Origin: Niveispirillum sp. SYP-B3756
Lineage (GTDB): Bacteria > Pseudomonadota > Alphaproteobacteria > Azospirillales > Azospirillaceae
Direction of reading: 5' to 3'
Assembly (NCBI RefSeq): GCF_009495745.1
Contig: NZ_WIDQ01000006.1
Coordinates: 1-64,000, forward strand
DNA: 64,000 nucleotides
The first letter of the stretch is position 1, and each line of letters starts with the position of its first letter. Positions 26,583-34,740 of this stretch are shown in pieces. The position numbers and the translations under genes were made by a program. The notes beneath the pieces were generated by a model that was not told where the DNA came from, did not search any database, and saw only the letters and a list, made by a program, of their open reading frames with translations.

Positions 26583-26978
26583 TCAGGGGGCCGTCGGCAG
26601 ATGCGCCACGGCGTCGATTTCGACCAGGAAGCCGTAATGAAGCTCCGGCACCGGCACCACCGTCCGCGCCGGCCGCGCATCGGGCAGCATTTCCGCATAG
26701 ATGCGGTTAAATTCCGGCCAGTTCGCAACGCCCACGATATAGGCTGTCACGCGGACCAGATTTGCCGGCGTGCCGCCGGCGGCATTCAGGATCGCCAGCA
26801 TATTGGTGATGGCCTGCCGGGCCTGTGCGTCGAAGCCGGGGTCGGACAAAGGCTGCCGATCCGCCCGAATGGGCAATTGACCGGAGATATAAAGCGTTTC
26901 CCCCGCCCGCATAGCCTGCACATAGTGACCCGCGGGCGCCGGTGCGGCTTCGGTGAATACAGGTTCGATGCTGTTCAT
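26583..26978 (-). CDS. RidA/YjgF family enamine/imine deaminase
   Basis: This 131-residue Rid protein hydrolyses reactive enamine or imine intermediates released by PLP or FAD enzymes. The key Arg is R105 in ARTVVPVPEL, and the Glu of VEIDAVA near the C-terminus is present. The ATG overlaps the stop of the DSD1-type gene (ATGA), so the two products are made together. It probably clears the imine formed by one of the oxidases or by the PLP enzyme. Confidence 0.85.
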   Translation of the reverse strand: MNSIEPVFTEAAPAPAGHYVQAMRAGETLYISGQLPIRADRQPLSDPGFDAQARQAITNMLAILNAAGGTPANLVRVTAYIVGVANWPEFNRIYAEMLPDARPARTVVPVPELHYGFLVEIDAVAHLPTAP

Positions 26979-28153
26979 GACCAGCCTCCGAACCGCTGCC
27001 AGTTGGCCTCGACAATATCGGATGTACCGCGAACGACGCGGTAGCTGCCATGCTGCGCGCCCGTCGCACAGGCATGGTTGGGCAGGATACGCACGCGATC
27101 ACCGATCTTCAGATCAGGCAGCGTCGCGCCGGAACCGGGCCGAACCGTTACGATCCCATGTTCCTGATTGGCGTCTGCCAGGATGATATCGCCAAAGGGT
27201 GTACCTGTGCTGTCGCAGACCAGTCCGTACCCTTGGCTGACCGGCTGTTTGGCGGTGCCGCGATCCTGCGACATGGCCATCCAGCCGGCATCGACCAGTA
27301 TCCAGCCCTTTTCCCGCTGATGCCCGATCACTGTGGCCATGACCGACAAGGCGATATCATCGACCGTACAGACACCAATGCCCGTCATCACCAGATCGAA
27401 AAAGACGAACACACCGGCCCGCACTTCGCTGACACCGGTAAGGTCGGTTGCAAAATGTGCGGTGGGGGTGGAGCCCAGGCTGACCACGGGGCAGGCATGG
27501 CCAGCCGCCCGCAGCGTTTCTGCCGCCTGAACAACGGCCCGGCGTTCCTGTGCCGCCGCCTCTATCAGCGCCTGTTCGGTCCGCGCGCCATAGCTGGCAC
27601 CGGCATGGGTCAGCACACCGCGAAGCTCCGCACCATCGGTGAGTGCCTGAGCGATCGCCAGCAGAGAGGCGGCATCGCCGGGAAGAATCCCCGAGCGATG
27701 GCCGTCGCAATCAATCTCAATCAGCGCCGGGATTGCCTGGCCAGCTGCCCGCGATGCGGCGGCAACGGCTTGCGCCTGTTCCACCGTATCCAGAACGACG
27801 GCAATATCGACGTCCTTCTGGCGGAGTTGCAGTACCTTGTCGAGTTTGCCGGGGGCAATGCCGACGGCATAGATCATGTCGCGGACGCCGGCTGCGGCAA
27901 AATACTCCGCCTCCTTCAGGGTCGAGACCGTGGCCGGGCCTGCGGCCGAACTCATCACGCGGCGGGCCACATCGACCGACTTCGCGGTCTTGAGATGCGG
28001 GCGCAGCGACACCCCCAAAGCATCAAGCCGCTGCCGCAACCGCGCAATGTTGCGATCCATGCAATCGGCATCCAGAAGCAGACAGGGGGTTTCAAGATCG
28101 GCCAGACGCAGCGGCTCCGGCTCTGGCTTGGTCTGGAATTCCGCATATGTCAC
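26975..28153 (-). CDS. DSD1-family PLP enzyme (D-threonine aldolase / D-serine dehydratase-like)
   Basis: The 392-residue fold-type III PLP enzyme has an alanine racemase-like barrel with K55 in RPHLKTAKS as the probable Schiff-base Lys. It also has the loop IDCDGHRSG and a C-terminal metal motif NHACAT that binds Zn or Mn in this family. It would cleave or dehydrate a D-3-hydroxy amino acid. A GTG start is proposed because GAGG lies 9 nt upstream and the homology starts soon after. The longer frame to 28273 has no support and would cover the gap to the next gene. Confidence 0.82.
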   Translation of the reverse strand: MTYAEFQTKPEPEPLRLADLETPCLLLDADCMDRNIARLRQRLDALGVSLRPHLKTAKSVDVARRVMSSAAGPATVSTLKEAEYFAAAGVRDMIYAVGIAPGKLDKVLQLRQKDVDIAVVLDTVEQAQAVAAASRAAGQAIPALIEIDCDGHRSGILPGDAASLLAIAQALTDGAELRGVLTHAGASYGARTEQALIEAAAQERRAVVQAAETLRAAGHACPVVSLGSTPTAHFATDLTGVSEVRAGVFVFFDLVMTGIGVCTVDDIALSVMATVIGHQREKGWILVDAGWMAMSQDRGTAKQPVSQGYGLVCDSTGTPFGDIILADANQEHGIVTVRPGSGATLPDLKIGDRVRILPNHACATGAQHGSYRVVRGTSDIVEANWQRFGGWS

Positions 28154-28253
28154 AGAGGTATCCTCGCAGATAGGGTGATCTTTTTTTGCCCCCGCAGCGG
28201 GAGCGAGACAATTAACGATTTCTGCATGAACAGATAAGCCTGAACTTAATGCC

Positions 28254-29822
28254 TCAGGCATCCCACCACACATGCTCGGCGAAGGTGTAGCCCATGAACC
28301 CGCCCAGCGGGACGGGATACAAGCCCTTCACGCGTCGATCATAACCGTCCAGAACACTCATGAAGACGGGGATGGCATTGCCGCAATGGTCCCGCACAAG
28401 ACCCTGCATCTCGCCATAGAGCTGTTTACGCCGCGCCGTGTCCGGCTCGGCGCGGGCCTCCAGCAGCAGCCCGTCGAACCGGGGATTTCGCCAACCCGTT
28501 TCGTTCCATGTCGCGTCAGACTTGTAGAAAAGACTGAAGATCATGTCCGCCGTCGGGCGTGGGTTGGTGTTGCCGAAGCTCAGCGGATGCTTCATCCAAT
28601 GGGTCGACCAATATCCATCCGACGTCATGCGGTTGACCGCCAGTTGAAGGCCGACGCGCGACGCATATTCCTGAAGCACGGACGCCATCTCGACCGACCC
28701 TTCGGCCACCGGTGCGGCATACATGGGCAGGCGCATTCCGAACAAGCCGCCCCGCTGCACATGCCATTTGGCCCGGTCGAGATCGAGGCTGGTCTGGGGA
28801 AGGTCATCGCGGTAGTAGGGATGGAATGGCGGTATCGGATGGTCGTTGGCGATGGTCCCGTAATTCCGAAACAGTGCCCGGTTGATCAAGGGCCGATCCA
28901 GCAGGTACTTGATCGCCGCCGTGAAATCGGGGTTGGCGGTCGGTTGGTGATCCTGCCGCATGATAAGGTTGGTATAGAGGCCGGATCGCGTCTCCAGCAG
29001 GTCGTATCCCGGTTCCCCCCGGATGCGTTTGGCTGAACGCGGATTGACGGCATTGATGATCTGCACATCGCCCGACAGCAGGGCGTTGACCCGGCTCATC
29101 TCATCCGGGATGCCGATCAGCTCAATCTCCTCCAGATAAGGCTTGCCGGGTTTCCAGAAATTGGGGTTCCGCCGGACGATGGTGCGAATGCCGGGCTGAA
29201 ATTCAACCAGACGGTACGGCCCCGTGCCATTGGCCGTGGCAAAATTGGTCTGTCCCTGGGGGACGATCAGAAAATGGGACTGGGCGAGGATTGCCGGCAA
29301 ATCCGCATTGGGGCCGGTCAGTTCGATCAGTAGTTCCAGCGGGCCTGTCGCCCTGACTTCTTTGAACTGCTTGGCGATCTCCCGCATTTTTGAGCCCAGG
29401 CTGGGATTTTTGTGCCGCAGCAGGGAAAAGACCACATCGGATGCGTCAAAACTTTTGCCGTCATGGAACTGAACACCCTGGCGCAATGTCACGTGCCACA
29501 CGATCTGATCGTCGCTGACGATCATCTCTGCCAGGGCGGGGTGCGGGTTCAGATCGCGGTCCAGCTCGGTCAGGCCACTGTACAGCATGTAATGCCGCAC
29601 ATAATCCGTACTCATCGCGCCTTTCGCCGGGTCCAGGGTGTCGGCGGTCGATGATGATGTGCTGGCCACCCGGATGCGACCGCCGACGCGGGGTTCTGAC
29701 GAACCGCCGGCCGGACGGGGGGCGACGGTTGGGGGTTTTTGCAGCAGCTGAAACCCGGCCGCCGCCAGCCCAGCCCCGGCGGCCCCCAGCACGGCCCGAC
29801 GGGTGAACTTGCCCCCGCTCAT
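28254..29822 (-). CDS. ABC transporter substrate-binding protein, family 5 (DppA/OppA type), Tat-exported
   Basis: This 522-residue periplasmic binding protein of the peptide/nickel/opine family has a twin-arginine signal (FTRRAVLGAAGAG, 6-18). The SBP_bac_5 core includes VWHVTLRQGVQFHDGKSFDASDVVFSL and GTGPYRLVEFQPG. No permease or ATPase genes are present in this operon, so it must use subunits encoded elsewhere. Its ligand is probably the substrate of the surrounding oxidase/PLP enzymes. The start codon overlaps the aldehyde dehydrogenase stop (ATGA). Confidence 0.85.
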   Translation of the reverse strand: MSGGKFTRRAVLGAAGAGLAAAGFQLLQKPPTVAPRPAGGSSEPRVGGRIRVASTSSSTADTLDPAKGAMSTDYVRHYMLYSGLTELDRDLNPHPALAEMIVSDDQIVWHVTLRQGVQFHDGKSFDASDVVFSLLRHKNPSLGSKMREIAKQFKEVRATGPLELLIELTGPNADLPAILAQSHFLIVPQGQTNFATANGTGPYRLVEFQPGIRTIVRRNPNFWKPGKPYLEEIELIGIPDEMSRVNALLSGDVQIINAVNPRSAKRIRGEPGYDLLETRSGLYTNLIMRQDHQPTANPDFTAAIKYLLDRPLINRALFRNYGTIANDHPIPPFHPYYRDDLPQTSLDLDRAKWHVQRGGLFGMRLPMYAAPVAEGSVEMASVLQEYASRVGLQLAVNRMTSDGYWSTHWMKHPLSFGNTNPRPTADMIFSLFYKSDATWNETGWRNPRFDGLLLEARAEPDTARRKQLYGEMQGLVRDHCGNAIPVFMSVLDGYDRRVKGLYPVPLGGFMGYTFAEHVWWDA

Positions 29823-31258
29823 TGCGCGAAATATCCAAGGACGGCCTTGGTCTCCAGATATTCCTCCATGCCGAATTCCCCATATTCGCGGCCATTTCCT
29901 GACTGTTTGTAGCCGCCGAAGGCGGCGTGGGCGTCCCAGGCCGGATGGTTGATATGGACCTGCCCGGCCCTGATTTGCGCCGCGACACGCCGGGCCCGGT
30001 CGCGGTCGGCCGACTGGATATGGCAGCCCAAACCATAGACGGTGTCGTTGGCGATACGGATCGCGTCTGCCTCGTCGGCATAGGGGATCAGGCAGAGGAC
30101 GGGGCCAAATATCTCCTCTTGGGCGATGCGCATGGTGGAGCGGACCTGGGAGAAAATTGTCGGCCGAACAAAGAAACCCTGCTCCAGCCCTTCCGGTCGC
30201 CCCGGTCCACCGCAGACCAGCGAAGCCCCCTCCGCCATGCCGATGGCGATCATGGTCTGGACCTTGTCGAACTGGGCTTGGGTGGAAACAGGGCCCAGGC
30301 TCGTGCCCTCCTGCAACGGATCGCCCACCACCATGCTGGCAGCCGCCGCAGCGGCCAGTTCCTCAACCTGCGCCAACCGGCTGGCCGGCACCAGCATCCG
30401 GGTGGGCGCGGAACAGGATTGCCCGACATTGCGGAAGGCCGACGCCACGCCCAGGGGGACAACCCGATCAAAATCGGCATCGTCGAGCAGGATGTTGGGG
30501 GATTTGCCGCCCAGTTCCTGCGTGACCCGCTTCACGGTGGGCGCCGCCGCCTGGGCAACCAGAACCCCCGCGCGGGTCGATCCCGTGATCGAGATCATGT
30601 CCACATCCGGGTGCGCGGCCAGTGCGGCCCCCACCTGCGGGCCGCTGCCATGAACAAGGTTGAAAACGCCGGCTGGCGTCCCCGCATCATGCATGACCTG
30701 CGCGAACAGCTGCGCGCTGAAGGGCGACGCCTCGCTGGGCTTCAGCACGATCGTGCATCCGGCGGCAATCGCCGGCGCGACCTTGGCGGTGATCTGGTAA
30801 AGCGGCCAGTTCCACGGCGTGATCAACCCGCAGACCCCGATCGCCTCCTTGATCGTAGCCGTCGTTCCCCGCTGGCGGATGAAGGCGTAGGTTTCCAGCA
30901 CCTCGATAGCCGCCCTTATATGCGCGATACCGAAAGGAACCTGGGAGGCCCTGGAGAAGGTGATCGCGGCCCCCATCTCGCGGGTGATCGCCTGGGCCAT
31001 TTCCTCTGACCGCTCTTCCAGGAGCGTCAGAATTCGCCCCAAAAGGGCGGCACGATCACGCACCGGACAGGTGGAGAATGCCGGAAAGGCGGCGCGCGCA
31101 GCCGCGACAGCCTGTTCGATATCATCGGCACCGCCGGACACAACCCGGCCAATGGTCTTCTGCGTTGCCGGGTTGATGACCGCGATGCCGTCCTGGGGCG
31201 TTAACGGAGCGACCCAGCGTCCGCCGATATAGTGGTGATCGCAGACCGTGAATTCCAT
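29819..31258 (-). CDS. NAD(P)-dependent aldehyde dehydrogenase
   Basis: The 479-residue enzyme of the ALDH superfamily oxidises an aldehyde to the acid. Catalytic C282 lies in GQSCSAPTRM and general base E248 in ELGGKSP. TPWNWPLYQITAKVAPA and FTGST-like ISITGSTRAG complete the cofactor site. It is the first gene of the nine-gene operon. GGAAGGG lies 6-12 nt before ATG 31258; the longer open frame is rejected. In context it would finish oxidation of the aldehyde made by an amine oxidase at the other end of the operon. Confidence 0.9.
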   Translation of the reverse strand: MEFTVCDHHYIGGRWVAPLTPQDGIAVINPATQKTIGRVVSGGADDIEQAVAAARAAFPAFSTCPVRDRAALLGRILTLLEERSEEMAQAITREMGAAITFSRASQVPFGIAHIRAAIEVLETYAFIRQRGTTATIKEAIGVCGLITPWNWPLYQITAKVAPAIAAGCTIVLKPSEASPFSAQLFAQVMHDAGTPAGVFNLVHGSGPQVGAALAAHPDVDMISITGSTRAGVLVAQAAAPTVKRVTQELGGKSPNILLDDADFDRVVPLGVASAFRNVGQSCSAPTRMLVPASRLAQVEELAAAAAASMVVGDPLQEGTSLGPVSTQAQFDKVQTMIAIGMAEGASLVCGGPGRPEGLEQGFFVRPTIFSQVRSTMRIAQEEIFGPVLCLIPYADEADAIRIANDTVYGLGCHIQSADRDRARRVAAQIRAGQVHINHPAWDAHAAFGGYKQSGNGREYGEFGMEEYLETKAVLGYFAQ

Positions 31259-31376
31259 GTCCGACCCTTCCGCACCAACCGAGAATGACCGGGACCACCG
31301 ATCCCGGGACGTTGCGCAGAAGGAAGGATTGTGCAAAAACACCAAGGGTACAATTAACAATCAATTTATGTTTAGT

Positions 31377-31390
31377 TAAGGTTGACCTTA
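31377..31390. promoter_or_regulatory. Palindrome TAAGGTTGACCTTA at the LysR start
   Basis: Six-bp perfect arms around TG end at the A of the LysR start codon and include its ribosome site (TAAGG). The divergent 131-bp region (31259-31389) also carries AT-rich TTAAC...GTTAA arms near 31353-31379, in the size range of a LysR site. Autoregulation and control of the amine operon are likely. An identical 12-bp core, on the other strand, recurs at 32371-32382. Confidence 0.45.
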
Positions 31391-32289
31391 TGATCTCCAC
31401 CGACGATCTGGTCTTCTTTGCCACCATCGCCGACTCTCATTCCCTGGCGGAGGCCGCGCGGCGGCTGAACGTCACCGCCCCTGCGGTAACCCAGCGGCTG
31501 CGGGCGCTGGAGACACGGGTGGGGGTCAATCTGGTGGATCGCACCTCTCGCGGTCTTACCCTTACCGACGAAGGCGAACTGCTGGTGTCGGAGGGGGCCG
31601 CCATCATCGAAGCGGTGGATGATCTGTCCGAACGCTTGGCCCGGCGAACCACACAGGTGCGCGGGCATCTGCGGATTGCCGCACCCCACGGCTTCGGCCG
31701 GCGCTATATCGCGCCTATCGTGCGGGATTTCGCCCAACGCCATGCCTCGGCAACCGTGACGCTTGAACTGTCGGACAGCCCGATCCGGCAGATGTCGGAA
31801 AGCTGGGACATCGTCGTCCATATCGGCGCCTTGCCGGAAAGCGACCGGCTGGTGACCACGCTGGCCCCCAACCGTCGCATTCTCTGCGCCGCCCCCCATT
31901 ATCTGGAAAACAACCCGGCCATTGCACGACCGGAAGATCTGGCCCTGCATCGCTGTCTGGCATTGCTGGAGAATAACGAAGACGTGACCTTATGGCGGTT
32001 CACGCATCCAAAGCACGGGATGGCGACCGTGCGGATAAAGCCGACAATGTCGACCAATGATGGCGATGTCATCCGTGACTGGGCGCTTTCCGGCGCAGGC
32101 ATCATCGTGAGAAGCGAGTGGGACGTGGCCAGCAGCCTTGCGGCGGGGGAATTAAGGCAGATACTGCCGCAATGGTCACCACCGCCCGCTGATGTCGTTG
32201 CCCTGGTCCATGCGCGCAGGGGGCGAAGCAGCCGTGCGAATGCGTTCCTGCAATCCCTTCGGTCGGCTTTGTCCGGCCCACCTTGGTGA
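31390..32289 (+). CDS. LysR family transcriptional regulator (amine operon)
   Basis: The 299-residue protein has an N-terminal winged helix-turn-helix (residues 3-60, SLAEAARRLNVTAPAVTQRLRALETRVGVNLVDRTSRG). The effector domain begins near residue 90 (VRGHLRIAAPHGFGRRYIAPI). It is divergent from the aldehyde dehydrogenase gene, which is the classic position for the operon activator. The inducer is unknown. AAGG lies 8 nt before the ATG; the longer frame to 31285 would cover the intergenic control region and was not used. Confidence 0.88.
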   Translation: MISTDDLVFFATIADSHSLAEAARRLNVTAPAVTQRLRALETRVGVNLVDRTSRGLTLTDEGELLVSEGAAIIEAVDDLSERLARRTTQVRGHLRIAAPHGFGRRYIAPIVRDFAQRHASATVTLELSDSPIRQMSESWDIVVHIGALPESDRLVTTLAPNRRILCAAPHYLENNPAIARPEDLALHRCLALLENNEDVTLWRFTHPKHGMATVRIKPTMSTNDGDVIRDWALSGAGIIVRSEWDVASSLAAGELRQILPQWSPPPADVVALVHARRGRSSRANAFLQSLRSALSGPPW

Positions 32290-32324
32290 ACTGGCCCCCG
32301 ATTAGCCCGGACAGTCAGGTCTAG

Positions 32325-32372
32325 TTTGGGCGGCTTGGAGGCCGGCGACCGCCGGCCTCCAAGCCGCCTAAA
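32325..32372. terminator. Very long hairpin between convergent genes
   Basis: Perfect 18-bp arms, GGCGGCTTGGAGGCCGGC (32329-32346) and its complement (32351-32368), close on a 4-nt loop. The flanks TTT and AAA extend the stem to about 22 bp. It separates the LysR gene and the convergent PLP-enzyme gene, so it probably stops transcription from both sides. An alternative 9-bp hairpin, CCTAAAGGT-CA-ACCTTTAGG (32367-32386), uses part of the same sequence. Confidence 0.7.
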
Positions 32373-32374
32373 GG

Positions 32375-33784
32375 TCAACCTTTAGGTGGGTTGGTATGAT
32401 AACAATCCAGTCCTGCTAAGCATTCCTCCAGGATCGACAGGGCTTGGTCCAGATCGACGCGCGTCAGGGTCAACGGCGGGGACAGGGTCAGTACCGACCC
32501 CATGGTCAGCTTGAAGGACAGGCCCGCCGTCAGGCAGCGGTAGAGCATCTCCTCCGCAGCATCCAGGGCCGGGGAACCATCGGTGCGGGTCAGTTCCACC
32601 CCGATCAGCAGACCACGCCCGCGCACATCGCCGATGATGGGATGGCGCTGCCGCATCTCCATCAACCGCTCCATGGCATAGGCGCCCAGGCGGGCGGCAT
32701 TGTCCACCAGCCCTTCCTCTTCGATAATCTGCAGGGTGGTCAACCCGGCGCGGGCCAGCAGGGGGTTCTTTTCATGGGTGTAATGGCCGATGGCGATGGC
32801 ATCGGCTACGTCCAGATCAGGCCGCACCAGCAGCGCCGCCAGCGGCAGCATACCGCCGCCCAGCGCCTTGCCCAGTACCAGCATGTCGGGCAGCGTGTCT
32901 TCATGCGCGTGGGCGAAGAAGGAGCCGGTCTTACCCAGGCCCGTTGTGATCTCGTCAAAGATCATCAGGCTGCCCTGCCGATCGCAGGCATTGCGCATAC
33001 GCGGCCAGAAGCCCGCTGGCGCGATGGTGGGCACCGCCCGCATCGGTTCGGCCACCAGGGCGGCCACATCCCCCTGCTTGTCCAGCGTATATTCGGTGAT
33101 GGTGGCACACGCCATGGCGCAGCGGGAAAGGTCGGGCACGCCACGGCCAGGGAAACCATAGGGGCAGCGATAGCAGGCGAACGGTGCCACATGCTCCGTT
33201 CCCGTCAGCAGCGGCCCATGGCCCCGGAACAATTGCTCGCCGCCCAGGCTGGACGCGCCCAGCCCGGCCCCGTGGAAAGCATCCCAGAAGCTGACGGTCT
33301 TGAAGCGGCCCGTGGCGATGCGCGCCAGCTTCAAGGCCATTTCCACCGCTTCTGATCCACCCGGTGCAAAAAGCACCTTGGCCCCGCCGGGCCAGGGTGC
33401 CAGCGCCGACAGTTTCTCCGCCAGTTCCATGGCCGGATCACAGGTGAAGCGGCGGGGTGCGAAGGGCAGTTCATCCATCTGGCGGGCGAGCGCCGCTTTC
33501 AGGCGGGGGTGACCATAGCCGATATGGTGAACGCTGTTGCCATGGAAATCCATGATCCGGCGGCCATCCATATCCTCGATCCAGATGCCTTCCGCCTTGC
33601 GCACGGCTGACAGGCAGGGGGTGGACAGGGACTGGCGCAGGAACACGGCCCCATCCCTGGCCACCGCCTGGCGCGCGGTGGGGCCCAGCGCTGCGGTCCA
33701 GGCGGCCCGGCGGCTGCCCTTGTTGATGTCGCCCTCGGTGATGGCGTCCGGCACGACAAGGGCCGGGCTGCGCGAACTCTGCAC
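32375..33784 (-). CDS. pbfA: Class III PLP enzyme of phosphonate breakdown, PbfA-like
   Basis: The 469-residue class III aminotransferase-fold enzyme has the cofactor Lys K312 in VLGKALGGGM, the Asp of IFDEITTGLGKTG, and an FHGNSVHHIGYGHP opening. In AEP clusters such a protein next to phnX is often PbfA, which removes ammonia from (R)-1-hydroxy-2-aminoethylphosphonate to give phosphonoacetaldehyde. A true transaminase cannot be excluded from sequence alone. A TTG at 33802 and GTG at 33784 are both possible starts; neither ribosome site is strong. A GntR-type operator lies just upstream, so it may have its own promoter. Confidence 0.68.
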   Translation of the reverse strand: MQSSRSPALVVPDAITEGDINKGSRRAAWTAALGPTARQAVARDGAVFLRQSLSTPCLSAVRKAEGIWIEDMDGRRIMDFHGNSVHHIGYGHPRLKAALARQMDELPFAPRRFTCDPAMELAEKLSALAPWPGGAKVLFAPGGSEAVEMALKLARIATGRFKTVSFWDAFHGAGLGASSLGGEQLFRGHGPLLTGTEHVAPFACYRCPYGFPGRGVPDLSRCAMACATITEYTLDKQGDVAALVAEPMRAVPTIAPAGFWPRMRNACDRQGSLMIFDEITTGLGKTGSFFAHAHEDTLPDMLVLGKALGGGMLPLAALLVRPDLDVADAIAIGHYTHEKNPLLARAGLTTLQIIEEEGLVDNAARLGAYAMERLMEMRQRHPIIGDVRGRGLLIGVELTRTDGSPALDAAEEMLYRCLTAGLSFKLTMGSVLTLSPPLTLTRVDLDQALSILEECLAGLDCYHTNPPKG

Positions 33785-33817
33785 TCTGCACCTGTGCGTC
33801 AAGATGTCGGGAATATT

Positions 33818-33829
33818 TGGTCTATACCA
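33818..33829. promoter_or_regulatory. GntR/HutC-type operator TGGTCTATACCA
   Basis: This 12-bp palindrome-like site sits 34 nt before the GTG start of the PLP-enzyme gene, in the gap after phnX. It matches 11 of 12 positions of the site at 46237 in front of phospholipase C and resembles the one at 40966. The form TGGTnTAnACCA is the known type bound by HutC-subfamily GntR proteins such as DasR. Confidence 0.6.
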
Positions 33830-33865
33830 GATTAACGCCGCAGTAGGAACTGCGAAGTCCGTCCG

Positions 33866-34684
33866 TCAGGGCCTTTCGCTGGCCGCCAACCGCCGGTTGA
33901 TATCGTCCAGCACGGGGGGCAGGTCGCGGACGCTGTTGATGACGTAATGCGCACCCGCTTCCCTCAGCACCCCAGCAGCGGCGGCGTTGCGCGCGGCGAA
34001 CACTTCCGGCGGCAAGGCGGCCGTGGCGGTGGCATCCAGGCCCATCAGGTTGCCCGTGGCGCTGACGCCCACGGTCCAGGTGCCGGCGGCGCGCCCCTCC
34101 TCAATGCCGGGTGGTGTGTCATCCACCTTCACCACGGCATGGGCGGGCCAGATCTGAAGGTCGATGAAGCATTTGAACATCATCAACGGGCTGGGCCGCC
34201 CCTGCGGCAGATCGCCGGCGGTGACCAGACAATCGGGGCTGTAGCCCTGGGCGGCGGCCAGCGGCAAAAGCGCTTCCATGGTCGGGCGGTCATAGCCGGT
34301 GGTGGACCCGATCTTCAGCCCGCGCCGGCGCAGATCCGCCAGCGTCGCCAGCGCCCCGTCGATCAGCGTCGCCCGCTCTGCCACGGCTTCCAGCGTCAGC
34401 GGCAGGAACAGGGCGTGCAGCCGGTCAACGTCGGCATCGGTGAAGGGCGTCGCCATGACCTGTTCCCAGGCGGCGGCCACGCGCGGCAGCCCTCCTACGG
34501 CCTGGATATGGTTCCATTTGGGCAGGCCCATGGGGCCGCGCGCCTCTTCCTCCGTGATCTCCACGCCCAGGCGGGCAAAGGCGCGGCGGAACACGCCCAG
34601 GGGGGCCAGGCTGCCATGGTCCAGCATGGTGCCAGCCCAATCCAGCACCACGGCCTTGATCCGGCCGTCAGTTGCATCGGTCAT
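33866..34684 (-). CDS. phnX: Phosphonoacetaldehyde hydrolase (phosphonatase)
   Basis: This HAD-superfamily enzyme cleaves the C-P bond of phosphonoacetaldehyde to acetaldehyde and phosphate. The 272-residue protein has nucleophile D15 in VVLDWAGTMLDHG and Schiff-base Lys K56 in EARGPMGLPKWNHI. IGSTTGYDRPTMEALLP and KVDDTPPGIEEGRAAG (usually VGDT) complete the active site. These features separate PhnX from other HAD phosphatases. GGAG lies 8 nt before the ATG. It is the terminal step of the AEP pathway encoded here. Confidence 0.92.
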   Translation of the reverse strand: MTDATDGRIKAVVLDWAGTMLDHGSLAPLGVFRRAFARLGVEITEEEARGPMGLPKWNHIQAVGGLPRVAAAWEQVMATPFTDADVDRLHALFLPLTLEAVAERATLIDGALATLADLRRRGLKIGSTTGYDRPTMEALLPLAAAQGYSPDCLVTAGDLPQGRPSPLMMFKCFIDLQIWPAHAVVKVDDTPPGIEEGRAAGTWTVGVSATGNLMGLDATATAALPPEVFAARNAAAAGVLREAGAHYVINSVRDLPPVLDDINRRLAASERP

Positions 34685-34740
34685 CCGATGATCTCCATTC
34701 AGTGTCTGCGCCATCCCGGACGGGATGGCGTCTTGTCGTT

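Noticed and set aside
28154-28253. Possible terminator or small RNA between the binding-protein and DSD1 genes
   Set aside because: The TGCCTGAGGCA hairpin and the CCCGCAGCGGG hairpin lack a U-tract in the direction of transcription (an A-run follows on the minus strand), so the operon probably continues.
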